From contig NZ_VFPD01000001.1 in NCBI RefSeq assembly GCF_006716485.1, forward strand, positions 835,806-899,805: a stretch of 64,000 nucleotides of DNA, read 5' to 3'. This document shows, in pieces, positions 26,504 through 36,406 of this stretch. Under the pieces are notes generated by a model. It was not told the DNA's origin and made no database searches. It saw only the letters and a program-made list of their open reading frames with translations. Position 1 is the first letter of the stretch. Every line of letters starts with the position of its first letter. Source of the DNA: Chryseobacterium aquifrigidense (GTDB taxonomy: Bacteria > Bacteroidota > Bacteroidia > Flavobacteriales > Weeksellaceae). The translations under genes and the position numbers were made by a program.

Positions 26504-26714
26504 TTGATAAAAATTACCGTCATATCACATCTGTCATTTCTTGATGGATGTTTTTATTTACCGGATAAAGTAAGAAAAGAGACCTGGTAAATAATGCTCA
26601 ATGGCAAAAATCCTTCATTGATGTCTTTATTTCCTTAGTTCATTGTTTTCTGATTGAATAGCAGATGGGGTTATCATAGCTTTGACCTGTCAAAACAATT
26701 AACTCAATAATATT

Positions 26715-27455
26715 ATGAACAGGGAACTCATTTTTTTAAGAACATTTGCCTTTACAGCAGTTATTGGAATTATATTTTTAACAGCTTCAGCCTTTAAAAC
26801 AACCGGAAATCAGAGATTTACAGAAATAGATGTGGAAAGAATTAATATCGTTGAAAAAGACGGGACTGTAAAAATGATCATTACCAATGTCGGGAAATTT
26901 CCTACGGGAGAAGAAAAAGTAAACGGTAGCCCCACCAATAAAACGAGAAAGAAACGTTCCGGTATGCTTTTTTTCAATGAAGAAGGAATAGAATGCGGCG
27001 GTTTTATTTATGACGGACAGAAAAATCAGAACGGCCATAGCTCAGGCTTATCTCTGACGTATGATCAGTATGACGGAGATCAGGTGATGCAGCTTTTAAC
27101 GCAGGATTATAAGAAAGGAGATAAAAGAGTAGTGTCCAGCGGGCTTTACTTTAATGACCGTCCTTCCAAAGAATCACAAATCAAAACAGGAGAAATCTTT
27201 GCGGAACTGAATCAGATAAAAGATCCTGTAACGGCACAGAAAAAATATAAAGAATATGAACAGCAGGGCCTCATTGGAGGAGCACCAAGAATGATGCTTG
27301 GAAAAACCAAAGATGAATATAACGGACTGTTTTTATTCGACAGTAAAGGAAAGCCAAGAGCCAGATTCTGTGTAGATAAAAATAATGAAGCAAAACTGGA
27401 CTTTTTAGATGATAACGGAACTGTTACCGCATCATTTCCTGATAATAAAAAATAA
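26715..27455 (+). CDS. membrane-anchored or exported protein of unknown function, 246 aa
   Basis: An N-terminal hydrophobic segment (10-27) leads into strand-rich repeats with the signature VERINIVEKDGTVKMIITN and later KPRARFCVDKNNEAKLDFLD, a pattern seen in uncharacterised Bacteroidota proteins. No catalytic motif is visible. A hairpin terminator follows, so it is transcribed separately from the downstream kinase. Confidence 0.6.
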   Translation: MNRELIFLRTFAFTAVIGIIFLTASAFKTTGNQRFTEIDVERINIVEKDGTVKMIITNVGKFPTGEEKVNGSPTNKTRKKRSGMLFFNEEGIECGGFIYDGQKNQNGHSSGLSLTYDQYDGDQVMQLLTQDYKKGDKRVVSSGLYFNDRPSKESQIKTGEIFAELNQIKDPVTAQKKYKEYEQQGLIGGAPRMMLGKTKDEYNGLFLFDSKGKPRARFCVDKNNEAKLDFLDDNGTVTASFPDNKK

Positions 27456-27468
27456 TACTGCAAAAAAC

Positions 27469-27497
27469 AGCCCTGTAAAAATATAGGGCTATTTTTG
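27469..27497 (+). terminator. hairpin terminator
   Basis: AGCCCT pairs with AGGGCT around a 10-base AT loop, followed by TATTTTTG. Confidence 0.65.
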
Positions 27498-27524
27498 TAA
27501 AAAACTGATCCTTCATAAAAGCTG

Positions 27525-28547
27525 ATGAATAACATTTTAAAACAGATTAATCAAAACAGATATTTTCTGCTGTTTATCCTCTTGTTTGCCTATGTACAGT
27601 CTATTCATACGCGAATAGGTATCAGAAGAACGCTGGATTGGTATATTTTTACACCTGAAGCAGCGGTTGTTACCCTCATCAGTGCGTGCATCCTGTTTTT
27701 TGTTATCGATTTTTTTATTAAAAACTGGCAGAGATCATCAACGTTCAGCGTATCAGAAGTTCTAAAAATATTCAGTGTTTCATTGCTGACCTACCTTTTG
27801 GTAATGAAAATAATAGGTTTTATAATTGCTTTTATTTTTGGAAAAGTTGAGAAAAATTTTAATCAGGAAGTTGTTATTCTTTCTACTTTTTCAGATTTGA
27901 TAGGAGGTTTTATTTATGGAAGTTTTTTTCTGGCCTACCGTTATTACAAAAGAAATACAGAATATCAGAAGCAATTGGCTCTGTATGATCATGCGTTGTC
28001 TGAAAGTAAAATTAATCAGTTGAAAACACAGCTTAATCCTCATTTTTTATTCAATAATCTCAATGTCCTTGATCAGTTGATAGAAGAAGACAAACACAAG
28101 GCTTCAGATTTCCTGAATGAATTTGCCGAAATATACCGTTATGTTTTGGATGTTTCTGATAAAAAAATAGTGTCTGTGGAAGAAGAACTGGCCTTTGCAG
28201 AGAAATATTTTAAGCTGATACAATACAAATATGGAAATGCTTATTCATTAAAAATAAATCCTGTCAAATCACCCGGTCGTATCATTCCCCTTTCATTACA
28301 GCTGCTGCTTGAAAATGCAGTTCAGCATAACCTCGGTACTATTGATAAACCTGTCCTGATCACAATAAAAATAGATAAGGCAATAACCGTTTCGAATAAT
28401 GTAATCCCTAAACGAAACCGAAAAAAGACTTCAGGAAGGGCGCTGAACAACCTTAAAGAGCAATATAACCTGTTAACGGATCAGCAGGTAGAAATTATAA
28501 AAACAGAAACTGAGTTTTCAGTTATTATTCCCGTAATTCCCACATAA
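27525..28547 (+). CDS. LytS-type sensor histidine kinase
   Basis: The 340-aa protein has about four membrane helices in the first 140 residues, then the His_kinase family motif QLNPHFLFNNLNVL (phospho-acceptor His173) and a C-terminal HATPase with LQLLLENAVQHN. The stop is followed after three bases by the LytTR response regulator gene, its obvious partner. The stimulus is unknown. Confidence 0.88.
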   Translation: MNNILKQINQNRYFLLFILLFAYVQSIHTRIGIRRTLDWYIFTPEAAVVTLISACILFFVIDFFIKNWQRSSTFSVSEVLKIFSVSLLTYLLVMKIIGFIIAFIFGKVEKNFNQEVVILSTFSDLIGGFIYGSFFLAYRYYKRNTEYQKQLALYDHALSESKINQLKTQLNPHFLFNNLNVLDQLIEEDKHKASDFLNEFAEIYRYVLDVSDKKIVSVEEELAFAEKYFKLIQYKYGNAYSLKINPVKSPGRIIPLSLQLLLENAVQHNLGTIDKPVLITIKIDKAITVSNNVIPKRNRKKTSGRALNNLKEQYNLLTDQQVEIIKTETEFSVIIPVIPT

Positions 28548-28550
28548 AAT

Positions 28551-29318
28551 ATGATAAAAGTTGTCATCATTGAAGACGAAATTCCTGCAAGAAGCAAATT
28601 AAAGCGTTTCATCAGTGAACTGGAAAATCCTGTTGAAATTGTTGCGGAAACAGGCACTGTAGAAGAAGCCGTTACTTTTTTAAAAAGCTCAGCAGTTGAT
28701 CTGATCTTTTCCGATATTGAATTACTGGATGGAAATGCCTTTGAAATCTATGATCAGGTGAATATTTCATGTCCGGTTATTTTTACCACAGCATATGATC
28801 AATTCTGGATGAATGCTTTTGAAAGCAATGGAATTGAATATCTTTTAAAACCATTTTCACAGAGTCGTTTCCAAAAAGCATGGGACAAATTTCTTTTATT
28901 GAGAAAAGCACCTTCAGAATCTCAGCAGGTTTTGGAAAAACTTCAACAAATGATCAGTAACGGACTTGCAGAGAAAAGTTATAAGAAAAGATTCACCGTC
29001 GGCTCACATCAGGGGCTCTATTTTATCAATACGGAAGAGATCTCTTTCTTTGGGGCAGAAGAAGGAGTTGTCTTTGCTTTTGATACAGCAGGAAAAAAAC
29101 ACCTGTTAAATGAATCTACTTTAAAAGAAATTGAAACCCAACTCAATTCTTCAGATTTTTTCAGGATCAACCGGAGTGAGCTTGTTCAGAAAAATCATAT
29201 TGAAAGGATAGAACGTTACAATAAAAATACACTTTCCGTTCAGATAAAAGGGCAGAAAGATCATCTTGTCACAAGCCAGAGCAATACAGCTGCTTTCAGA
29301 AAATGGATTGAAGAATAA
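28551..29318 (+). CDS. LytTR-family response regulator
   Basis: The 255-aa protein has a receiver domain with phospho-acceptor Asp55 (LIFSDIELLDG) and Lys in YLLKPF, and a LytTR DNA-binding domain from about 145 to 250 (FFRINRSELVQKNHIERI). It pairs with the upstream kinase. Confidence 0.88.
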   Translation: MIKVVIIEDEIPARSKLKRFISELENPVEIVAETGTVEEAVTFLKSSAVDLIFSDIELLDGNAFEIYDQVNISCPVIFTTAYDQFWMNAFESNGIEYLLKPFSQSRFQKAWDKFLLLRKAPSESQQVLEKLQQMISNGLAEKSYKKRFTVGSHQGLYFINTEEISFFGAEEGVVFAFDTAGKKHLLNESTLKEIETQLNSSDFFRINRSELVQKNHIERIERYNKNTLSVQIKGQKDHLVTSQSNTAAFRKWIEE

Positions 29319-29341
29319 ACAGGTTCTCCGGTTTTATTCCT

Positions 29342-29803
29342 TTAAATGGTAAGCCCATGGTTATTTTTTACCTCAGCCATCACAAAAGTACTGTGGGTAC
29401 TCCCGATAGAATCTACTGATCCCAGCTTATTGAATACAAAATCCTGGTAATGTTTCATATCCCGTACCTGAACTTTCAAAAGGAAATCAAAATCCCCGGA
29501 AATATTGTAACATTCGGCAACTTCTTCAATTTCTAAAATCTCCTTTACAAAATCATAACCCACCGATCTGTCGTGAATTTTGAGCTTGATCTGGCAGAAA
29601 ACCGTAAATCCGCGATTCAGTTTTTCAGCATCAAGAACAGCTGCATACCTTTTAACAAAACCTTCCTGTTCAAGCCTTTTTACCCTTTCAAAAACCGGTG
29701 AGGTAGAAAGGTTTACTTCTTTCGCAAGTTCCTTAACAGTGAGTTTAGCATTTTTCTGGAGCAGCCTTAGCAGCTGTAAATCCTTATCATCGAGTTGTTC
29801 CAC
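29342..29803 (-). CDS. Lrp/AsnC-family transcriptional regulator
   Basis: The 153-aa protein has the N-terminal HTH (LLRLLQKNAKLTVKELAKEV, then TSPVFERVKRLEQEGFVKRY) and a C-terminal AsnC/RAM domain with ISGDFDFLLKVQVRDM. Such proteins sense amino acids. Its position next to the methionine synthase gene metE hints at amino-acid control, but they are divergent and metE has its own riboswitch. Confidence 0.85.
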   Translation of the reverse strand: MEQLDDKDLQLLRLLQKNAKLTVKELAKEVNLSTSPVFERVKRLEQEGFVKRYAAVLDAEKLNRGFTVFCQIKLKIHDRSVGYDFVKEILEIEEVAECYNISGDFDFLLKVQVRDMKHYQDFVFNKLGSVDSIGSTHSTFVMAEVKNNHGLTI

Positions 29804-30010
29804 AGAATATTATTCTTTTAAATGATTAAAACGATCAAATGTACAGAATTATATGCTTTTATTGGTGTTTTATAAAGTTTAATTTGCTTAATTTTTAAAC
29901 ATTGATTGTATTTTTATTCTGTATTGTTAATTTTACACAAAATTAAAAACTTTTACTGATGACAATAGTTAAAGGTAAAAGTATAGTTCTTTACAGATAC
30001 TTCATCAGAC

Positions 30011-30170
30011 AGGAAAGGTTTTACTTAAGGTAGATTAATAGGGAATCGTGTGCAAATCACGAGCTGTCGCGCAACTGTAAGTAACACACCAAAGGTTTCT
30101 GTCCTTGCAGATCCACTGCCAGAAGCGGGAAGGATGACGGAAACTGTTACAAGTCAGGAGACCTGCCTTT
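30011..30170 (+). ncRNA. cobalamin riboswitch upstream of metE
   Basis: The conserved core is easy to read: GGGAATCGTG with its paired AATCAC, the B12 box GCTGTCGCGCAACTGTAA and the closing AGTCAGGAGACCTGCCT. Cobalamin binding should lower expression of the B12-independent methionine synthase downstream. From 30171 to 30359 lies the expression platform; an 11-base inverted repeat with one mismatch (GATATATCAGA at about 30218 with TCTGCTATATC further on) could be a control hairpin. Confidence 0.93.
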
Positions 30171-30359
30171 ACTGAATTGACAATGCTTTCGCGGGCTGAA
30201 GCTTTGGGTCATACAGATGATATATCAGATTTTTGTGTTTTCTCCTGAAAGGAAATGCACTGTCTGCTATATCACTACTTTCCTGAAACTTCTTCCGTAA
30301 AACATAACGAAGCCTTTTAAAGGACTTTCCCAATAAGTTTAATTAAAAAGTTTAAAAAA

Positions 30360-32663
30360 ATGCAAACTCACATTCTTGGCTATCCGCGTATTGGTAGCAA
30401 AAGAGAACTCAAAAAAGCCTGCGAAAAGTATTGGTCAGGTAAAATCCTTTTGGAAGAACTTCTGAATACCGGAAGAACGCTCTGCAACCAAAACTGGACT
30501 ATTCAGAAAGAAGCAGGGATAGATCTTATCCCATGTAATGATTTTTCATACTATGATCAGGTATTGGATATGAGCCTTGTCGTAGGAGCCATTCCAACAC
30601 GTTACCATGAAGTGGTACTGAAAAAGAACAATACGGAGATGGACCTTTATTTTGCGATGGCAAGAGGATATCAGAAAGACGGACTGGACATTACCGCCAT
30701 GGAAATGACCAAATGGTTCGATACCAACTATCATTATATCGTTCCGGAATTTTATAAAAATCAACAGTTTAAACTGAGTTCAGATAAAATTTTCAATGAA
30801 TTTGCCGGAGCAAAACAGGCTGGAATCAATGCGAAACCGGTTATTATCGGGCTGGTCTCTTATCTGTTATTAGGAAAAGAAAAAGAAGAAGGATTTGATA
30901 AGCTGGATCTGGCTGGGAACCTTCTTCCAGTCTATACAGAGATTTTAACCAAACTTCAGGACCAGGGTGCGGAATGGATTCAGTTTGATGAACCTTTTCT
31001 GGCATTGGATTTAAATGAGAAAGCCAAAGAAACCTACCTTTCTGTGTATGCGGAAATAAGAAAACGTTTCCCAAAACTGAAATTTATTGTGGCAACGTAT
31101 TTTGACGGATTAAAAGATAACACATCACTTGCCGTTTCCCTTCCTGTAAATACATTGCATGTTGATCTGGTGAGAAATCCTGAACAGCTGGATGAAATTC
31201 TGAATGGTATTCCGGAAAATTTAAGCCTTTCATTAGGTGTAATTGATGGTAGGAATATCTGGAAAAATGATTATGAAAAATCATTGTCTTTCATCAGAAA
31301 AGCAGTTGAAAAATTAGGATCTGAAAGGATTCTGATTGCACCATCATGTTCATTGCTTCATTCACCTTGTGACCTTGATTTTGAAACCAATCTCAATCCG
31401 GAAATTAAAAACTGGCTGGCTTTTGCTAAACAAAAAGTAAAAGAAGTCGTAACGCTTAAAGAACTTGCTTCCGGAACAGAAAATGAACAGATTCTTAAAG
31501 CATTCGAAGAAAATAAAAAAGCAATTGAGAGCAGAAAAACTTCTCCTCTTATTCATAATCACCAGGTAAAGCAAAGAGCAAATGCTGTCACTGAAAAGGA
31601 TGCCCAAAGAATAAATAAATTCAAGATCCGTAAAGAAGAACAGCAGGAAGTATTGCAGCTTCCATTATTCCCAACCACCACAATCGGGTCATTCCCACAA
31701 ACCACAGAGGTCAGAAGCTGGAGAGCCAAATTCAAAAAAGGAGAACTTACAGCAGAACAGTATGATGCCTTGCTGAAAGAGGAAACGCAGAGAACAATCC
31801 GCTGGCAGGAAGACATTGGAATTGATGTATTGGTTCACGGTGAATTTGAGCGTAATGACATGGTAGAATACTTTGGAGAACAACTGGAAGGATTTGTATT
31901 CACCAAAAACGGATGGGTACAGAGCTATGGAAGCCGCTGTGTGAAACCTCCTGTGATTTTCGGTGATGTTTCCCGCCCAACTCCAATGACGGTTTACTGG
32001 TCTCAATATGCCCAATCCCAGACTGAAAAATGGGTAAAAGGAATGTTGACAGGTCCGGTTACGATTTTACAGTGGTCTTTTGTACGTGATGATCAGCCTC
32101 GCTCAGAAACGTGTAAGCAGATTGCGTTGGCAATCCGTGATGAAGTGGTGGATCTGGAAAAAGCAGGAATCAGAATTATTCAGATTGATGAACCTGCGAT
32201 CAGAGAAGGACTTCCGTTAAGAAAAACAGACTGGCAGAACTATCTGAAATGGGCCGTAGAAGCTTTCAGAATTTCAGCAAGCGGAGTGGAAGATGCTACC
32301 CAAATTCATACTCATATGTGTTATTCGGAGTTCAATGATATTATCGAAAACATTGCTGATATGGATGCTGACGTAATCACGATCGAATGCTCCCGCTCTC
32401 AAATGGAACTGCTGAATGCTTTTGCAGACTTCAGATATCCGAATGAAATTGGCCCCGGAGTATATGACATCCATTCACCAAGAGTACCATCGAAAGAAGA
32501 AATGATTGAACTGCTGAGAAAGGCTCAGAATGTCATTCCTGCCAATCAGCTTTGGGTAAACCCGGATTGCGGACTGAAGACAAGACACTGGGAAGAAACT
32601 GAAAAAGCTTTAATCGCAATGGTTGCAGCAGCTAAAGAAGCTTCAGTAGAATATGCACTTTAG
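30360..32663 (+). CDS. metE: cobalamin-independent methionine synthase
   Basis: The 767-aa protein matches MetE throughout: the N-terminal domain begins with HILGYPRIGSKRELKKA, and the C-terminal barrel has TTIGSFPQT, the zinc ligands in THMCYSEF (His and Cys) and the third ligand in NPDCGLKTR. It transfers the methyl group of 5-methyltetrahydropteroyl-glutamate to homocysteine. Length is normal. The upstream cobalamin riboswitch fits the expected shut-down when B12 allows use of MetH. Confidence 0.97.
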   Translation: MQTHILGYPRIGSKRELKKACEKYWSGKILLEELLNTGRTLCNQNWTIQKEAGIDLIPCNDFSYYDQVLDMSLVVGAIPTRYHEVVLKKNNTEMDLYFAMARGYQKDGLDITAMEMTKWFDTNYHYIVPEFYKNQQFKLSSDKIFNEFAGAKQAGINAKPVIIGLVSYLLLGKEKEEGFDKLDLAGNLLPVYTEILTKLQDQGAEWIQFDEPFLALDLNEKAKETYLSVYAEIRKRFPKLKFIVATYFDGLKDNTSLAVSLPVNTLHVDLVRNPEQLDEILNGIPENLSLSLGVIDGRNIWKNDYEKSLSFIRKAVEKLGSERILIAPSCSLLHSPCDLDFETNLNPEIKNWLAFAKQKVKEVVTLKELASGTENEQILKAFEENKKAIESRKTSPLIHNHQVKQRANAVTEKDAQRINKFKIRKEEQQEVLQLPLFPTTTIGSFPQTTEVRSWRAKFKKGELTAEQYDALLKEETQRTIRWQEDIGIDVLVHGEFERNDMVEYFGEQLEGFVFTKNGWVQSYGSRCVKPPVIFGDVSRPTPMTVYWSQYAQSQTEKWVKGMLTGPVTILQWSFVRDDQPRSETCKQIALAIRDEVVDLEKAGIRIIQIDEPAIREGLPLRKTDWQNYLKWAVEAFRISASGVEDATQIHTHMCYSEFNDIIENIADMDADVITIECSRSQMELLNAFADFRYPNEIGPGVYDIHSPRVPSKEEMIELLRKAQNVIPANQLWVNPDCGLKTRHWEETEKALIAMVAAAKEASVEYAL

Positions 32664-32694
32664 AAAACTTTTAAAATAATTAGATTTAATAATT

Positions 32695-32737
32695 CAGATC
32701 GTGTTATGATTTTCATGGCACGATCTGTTATTTTCAA
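32695..32737 (+). terminator. hairpin terminator of metE
   Basis: AGATCGTG (32696-32703) pairs with CACGATCT (32719-32726), followed by GTTATTTTC. Confidence 0.65.
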
Positions 32738-32809
32738 AGGATTAAAACATAAAAAAATAATATTCTATTCATTTTTATATTCTATTTTTGCTGCTCGGCA
32801 AATTTTGAC

Positions 32810-33580
32810 ATGTTATCTTTTAAATACATGTTAAAAGCTGATCAAACTAATAAACTATACATTCAAACCATGAAAGAAGCATTTCCTGAAATGAGATCGG
32901 AAACCTATAACCCTCAATACATCGCCGGATTGAGGTGGAGTATGGTGGTTCTTTTTGCTGCCATTGCTGTTGTTTTACTGAAGTTTTTTATCGATGCCCT
33001 TTCAGATCCTGCTACGGATACAGCTTCTGATATGATCTTCTTTTTGCTGTTTCTTATTGCTGGTTCGCTGTCAGGTTGGCTGGTGTATGAAATGATGAAG
33101 AATCAGGACGAAAAAATCAGTGGTCTCCTTATCAATCATCAGGGAATTCTGTTTCTCAACAGGAATGATAAAGTGCTGTCAGCAATCAAATACTATGATT
33201 TGGTAAAAAGTGACAATCCTTATACAAAAGATATATTTTCAGAATCCCGAGCTTCCGGAAAGTACAGCGATTTCAGAAAGAATCTGTATGTTCATGAAAA
33301 AGATGAAAACAGAAACCCTCAGAAGAAAATGGTCAGTCTGGATGTGATTCCGCTTAAAAACCGATATGATCTTATCGGGCATTTTCTGAAAGGGGTGCAC
33401 GTGTTTCGTCCGGATCTGAAAATCAATCCTGAAGTATACAAAGACTTTTATCTTGATGAAAAAACAATGCGTTATGCTCCGGAAAATCTAAAGAATGATA
33501 TGAAATTGAAAATCATTACAATAGCAGTCGTTATTCTGGTGATTCTTGCTTTTAGATACTTCTTTTTAGAGGAGATCTAA
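32810..33580 (+). CDS. membrane protein of unknown function, 256 aa
   Basis: Membrane helices are predicted at about 45-68, 80-98 and 236-252; the part between is hydrophilic and would lie on one side. No family is recognised. The ATG at 32828 (second Met) is an alternative start. Convergent with the AraC gene, with stops one base apart. Confidence 0.6.
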   Translation: MLSFKYMLKADQTNKLYIQTMKEAFPEMRSETYNPQYIAGLRWSMVVLFAAIAVVLLKFFIDALSDPATDTASDMIFFLLFLIAGSLSGWLVYEMMKNQDEKISGLLINHQGILFLNRNDKVLSAIKYYDLVKSDNPYTKDIFSESRASGKYSDFRKNLYVHEKDENRNPQKKMVSLDVIPLKNRYDLIGHFLKGVHVFRPDLKINPEVYKDFYLDEKTMRYAPENLKNDMKLKIITIAVVILVILAFRYFFLEEI

Positions 33581-33581
33581 G

Positions 33582-34379
33582 CTATTTTGCCTGTAAAGCA
33601 CTTGGCGGGTAGCCAAACTGTTTTTTAAATGCAAATGAAAAATGGGATAGATTTTCAAATCCAAGATCCAGATAAATATCAGAAACAGATTTTCCTTTTT
33701 GGGTAAGCAGAAAATGGGCCTCCTTTAATCTGCGAAGCTGAAGCCACTGTCTTGGCGGAACTCCGAATATTTTTTGAAAGTCTCTTTTGAATGCAGACAG
33801 GCTTCTCCCCGTTAAGTAAGCAAAACGCTCTACATTGACATTGAAATGAAAGTTTTTATTCATAAAAGTCTCAATATCTATCTTATAAGGTTCAGAAAAA
33901 TCAAATAAAATATCCTTAAGACCCGGATCATAATTCAACAGCAGGAGGAGAGCTTCTTTTTGCTTAAGCCGAAGGATTTCTTCGGAAGCAGGAAGATCTT
34001 CATAGGGTAATAATGAGTACATAAAAGAATGTAATGCCTTCTGCTCCGGTTTTATATAGGCAGGAACATTGTCTTTCTTTTCCGCCTGATAGCCATACTC
34101 GCGGCTGAAATCATGAAGCATGGCATCATCAAAGTAGATGGATATGGTTCTGATTTCTCCGTTTTTAGGAGGATATTTTGCGAATTTCAATAAACTGTTT
34201 TTTCTTGCTGAATACAGTTCTCCTTCCTTAAATATCGTTTTTGTGATCCCGTCATTCAGTTCCATTTCCCCGGAAAGCACAAGACCGAGGCTGTGAATTC
34301 GCGCAAACTGTTCTCCTTCCCTGAATTCTGAAAAATGACAGGAATAATTGATGGGAAAAGGAATATTATTTTCGTTCAT
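33582..34379 (-). CDS. AraC-family transcriptional regulator
   Basis: The 265-aa protein has an N-terminal cupin-like sensor (about 20-110) and the AraC DNA-binding domain at 165-262 (FAYLTGRSLSAFKRDFQKIF; LGFENLSHFSFAFKKQFGYP). It lies downstream of an aldehyde dehydrogenase gene on the same strand (116-base gap) and probably regulates it. Confidence 0.85.
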   Translation of the reverse strand: MNENNIPFPINYSCHFSEFREGEQFARIHSLGLVLSGEMELNDGITKTIFKEGELYSARKNSLLKFAKYPPKNGEIRTISIYFDDAMLHDFSREYGYQAEKKDNVPAYIKPEQKALHSFMYSLLPYEDLPASEEILRLKQKEALLLLLNYDPGLKDILFDFSEPYKIDIETFMNKNFHFNVNVERFAYLTGRSLSAFKRDFQKIFGVPPRQWLQLRRLKEAHFLLTQKGKSVSDIYLDLGFENLSHFSFAFKKQFGYPPSALQAK

Positions 34380-34495
34380 AGCTCAGGCAGGTATTTCTTG
34401 ATCAATTCTTATTCAAACTTACAAAACTTTTTTAGGATCATAGAATCTTCACAGCAAAACAATCATGAGAATATTTTGCTGTGAAGAATATCATA

Positions 34496-35911
34496 TTAAG
34501 CCAGAATTGCTTTGGGTTCCAGATACGCTTCCAATCCGAATACTCCAAACTCACGCCCGATACCGCTTTGTTTAAAGCCTCCGAAAGGAGCATAAGGATC
34601 GTGGGCAAACCCGTTAATACAGATTCTTCCGGCATCAATCTGTGCGGCCACACGTTCCGCATGTTCCTGATCAGCAGAGCTGATATAAGCTGCAAGACCA
34701 TACGTAGTGTCATTGGCAATGGCAATGGCTTCTTCTTCATCAACATAAGGAATAATAGACAATACAGGCCCGAAAATTTCTTCCTGCGCAATACGCATAT
34801 CATTACGGACATTGGTAAAGATGGTTGCCTTTACAAAATTGCCACTTTCAAGACCTTCCGGTTTGCCTTCACCACCTGCCAGCAGAACAGCACCTTCTTC
34901 CTGTCCCAGACGGATATAACTTTGTACTCTTTCAAATTGTCTGGCACTTACCATAGGGCCTACAAGGGTATCTTCTTCATTGGGGTTTCCTACTTTTACC
35001 TGTCCGGCTGCCTTTCTGGCAAGTTCATTTACTTCCTCCAGTCTGCTTTGAGGAACCAGCAATCGGGTAGGAGCAATGCATGCCTGGCCATTGTTCATAT
35101 AAGCCCCGAAAACAGCCATAGGAATTGCTTTATCAAGATCAGCATCTTCGAGAATAATATTGGGAGATTTTCCTCCGAGCTCTAAGGTTACTCTTTTCAT
35201 GGTGTCTACCGCTCCTTTGGCAATTGCTTTACCTGTCAGTGTAGATCCGGTGAAGGATATTTTAGCAATATCAGGATGCAGCGTAATTTCGTTTCCCACT
35301 ACACTTCCTAATCCGTTAACGATATTGAAAACACCTTCCGGCAGACCTGCCTCATGAAAACATTCGGTAAGCAGTTGGGTTTGTACTGCACTCATTTCAC
35401 TGGGTTTGATGACAGCCGTACATCCGGCAGCAATAGCCGTGGCAAGTTTATTACAGATGAAGCTGTTGCTGGCATTCCATGGAGTGATAATTCCAACGAC
35501 CCCTAAAGATTCAAAACGTACTTTAGAATGTCCCACTGTTCTTTCGAAATCATAAGATTCTAAAGTATTGATAGTGGCTGTAAAAGCAGAAATTGCATTT
35601 TGAACACTCATTCTGCAGAATTGCAATGTTCCGCCATATTCATTCACCATAGCAGAAACCAGTTCAGTTTCTCTTTTGCTTACGGCTTCGTGTAGTTTTC
35701 TAAGTAGACCGATTCGTTCCTCTTTTGTTGTTTTTGAAAATGTTTTAAAAGCTTTTTTCGCAGCTGCAACAGCCATACGGGTGTCTTCTTCATTTCCCAG
35801 AATTACTTCTCCTGTTTTTTGATTGGTAACAGGGCTTATAAGATCAAAAGTTTCTGTTCCTTTTGGCGTAACAAATTCGCCGTTGATGTAAATTTTATTA
35901 ATCTGTATCAT
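34496..35911 (-). CDS. NAD(P)-dependent aldehyde dehydrogenase
   Basis: The 471-aa protein has the family motifs in order: TPWNAS near 140, KPSE near 165, FTGSTLTG near 220, catalytic Glu in LELGGKSPN near 245, catalytic Cys in NNGQACIAP near 278, and EEIFGPV near 378. It oxidises an aldehyde to its acid in the cytosol; the substrate is not evident. Confidence 0.92.
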   Translation of the reverse strand: MIQINKIYINGEFVTPKGTETFDLISPVTNQKTGEVILGNEEDTRMAVAAAKKAFKTFSKTTKEERIGLLRKLHEAVSKRETELVSAMVNEYGGTLQFCRMSVQNAISAFTATINTLESYDFERTVGHSKVRFESLGVVGIITPWNASNSFICNKLATAIAAGCTAVIKPSEMSAVQTQLLTECFHEAGLPEGVFNIVNGLGSVVGNEITLHPDIAKISFTGSTLTGKAIAKGAVDTMKRVTLELGGKSPNIILEDADLDKAIPMAVFGAYMNNGQACIAPTRLLVPQSRLEEVNELARKAAGQVKVGNPNEEDTLVGPMVSARQFERVQSYIRLGQEEGAVLLAGGEGKPEGLESGNFVKATIFTNVRNDMRIAQEEIFGPVLSIIPYVDEEEAIAIANDTTYGLAAYISSADQEHAERVAAQIDAGRICINGFAHDPYAPFGGFKQSGIGREFGVFGLEAYLEPKAILA

Positions 35912-36120
35912 TTTGATGATTTTAATACCACAAAGTTCGGCAGAAAGAGAAAAGACAGGTTTGTTGTATAGTTCAATTTTTCTTTGTTGTATGGTTCATC
36001 TTAAAGGCTGTGAATTTTTATTTTTTTGAATTTAAATGTCAAAAGGTTCTCTTCTTCGATAAAATTGACTACTTTTATCATAACCAAGTAAATAAATCGA
36101 TTTGAGAACGACTCTTAAAC

Positions 36121-36381
36121 TTATTTTCGCTTAGTATCAGTCTCAGTAACCACAGGCTGATCGTTCTTTCGTTTGGGTAATTCTACCCGAACAGGTTTTT
36201 ATTTCATCATATTATTTATCGTATTACCTGCTAAAGGTGACTTTATCTGCTGTTTTTCCTTTGAGTATTGATCAAAACCGAAATATACAGCAAGACCATG
36301 GCTTAAGAAATAATCTTTAAGCCATAATCCAGATATATATAACCCTTGTAATGCGTGAATAGTATGGAAAAAATCCAACAA
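36121..36381 (-). pseudogene. possible gene remnant interrupted by a TAA
   Basis: On the minus strand a TTG-started frame of 60 codons (HALQGLYISGLWLKDYF and more) ends at TAA (36199-36201) and continues in the same frame for 25 codons as PVRVELPKRKNDQPVVTETD to a second stop. The basic, Thr-rich end looks like a real protein terminus. I do not know the parent gene; chance cannot be excluded. From 35912 to 36120 I see nothing. Confidence 0.3.
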
Positions 36382-36406
36382 AGAATATTAAGCACGATTA
36401 TAAGTA

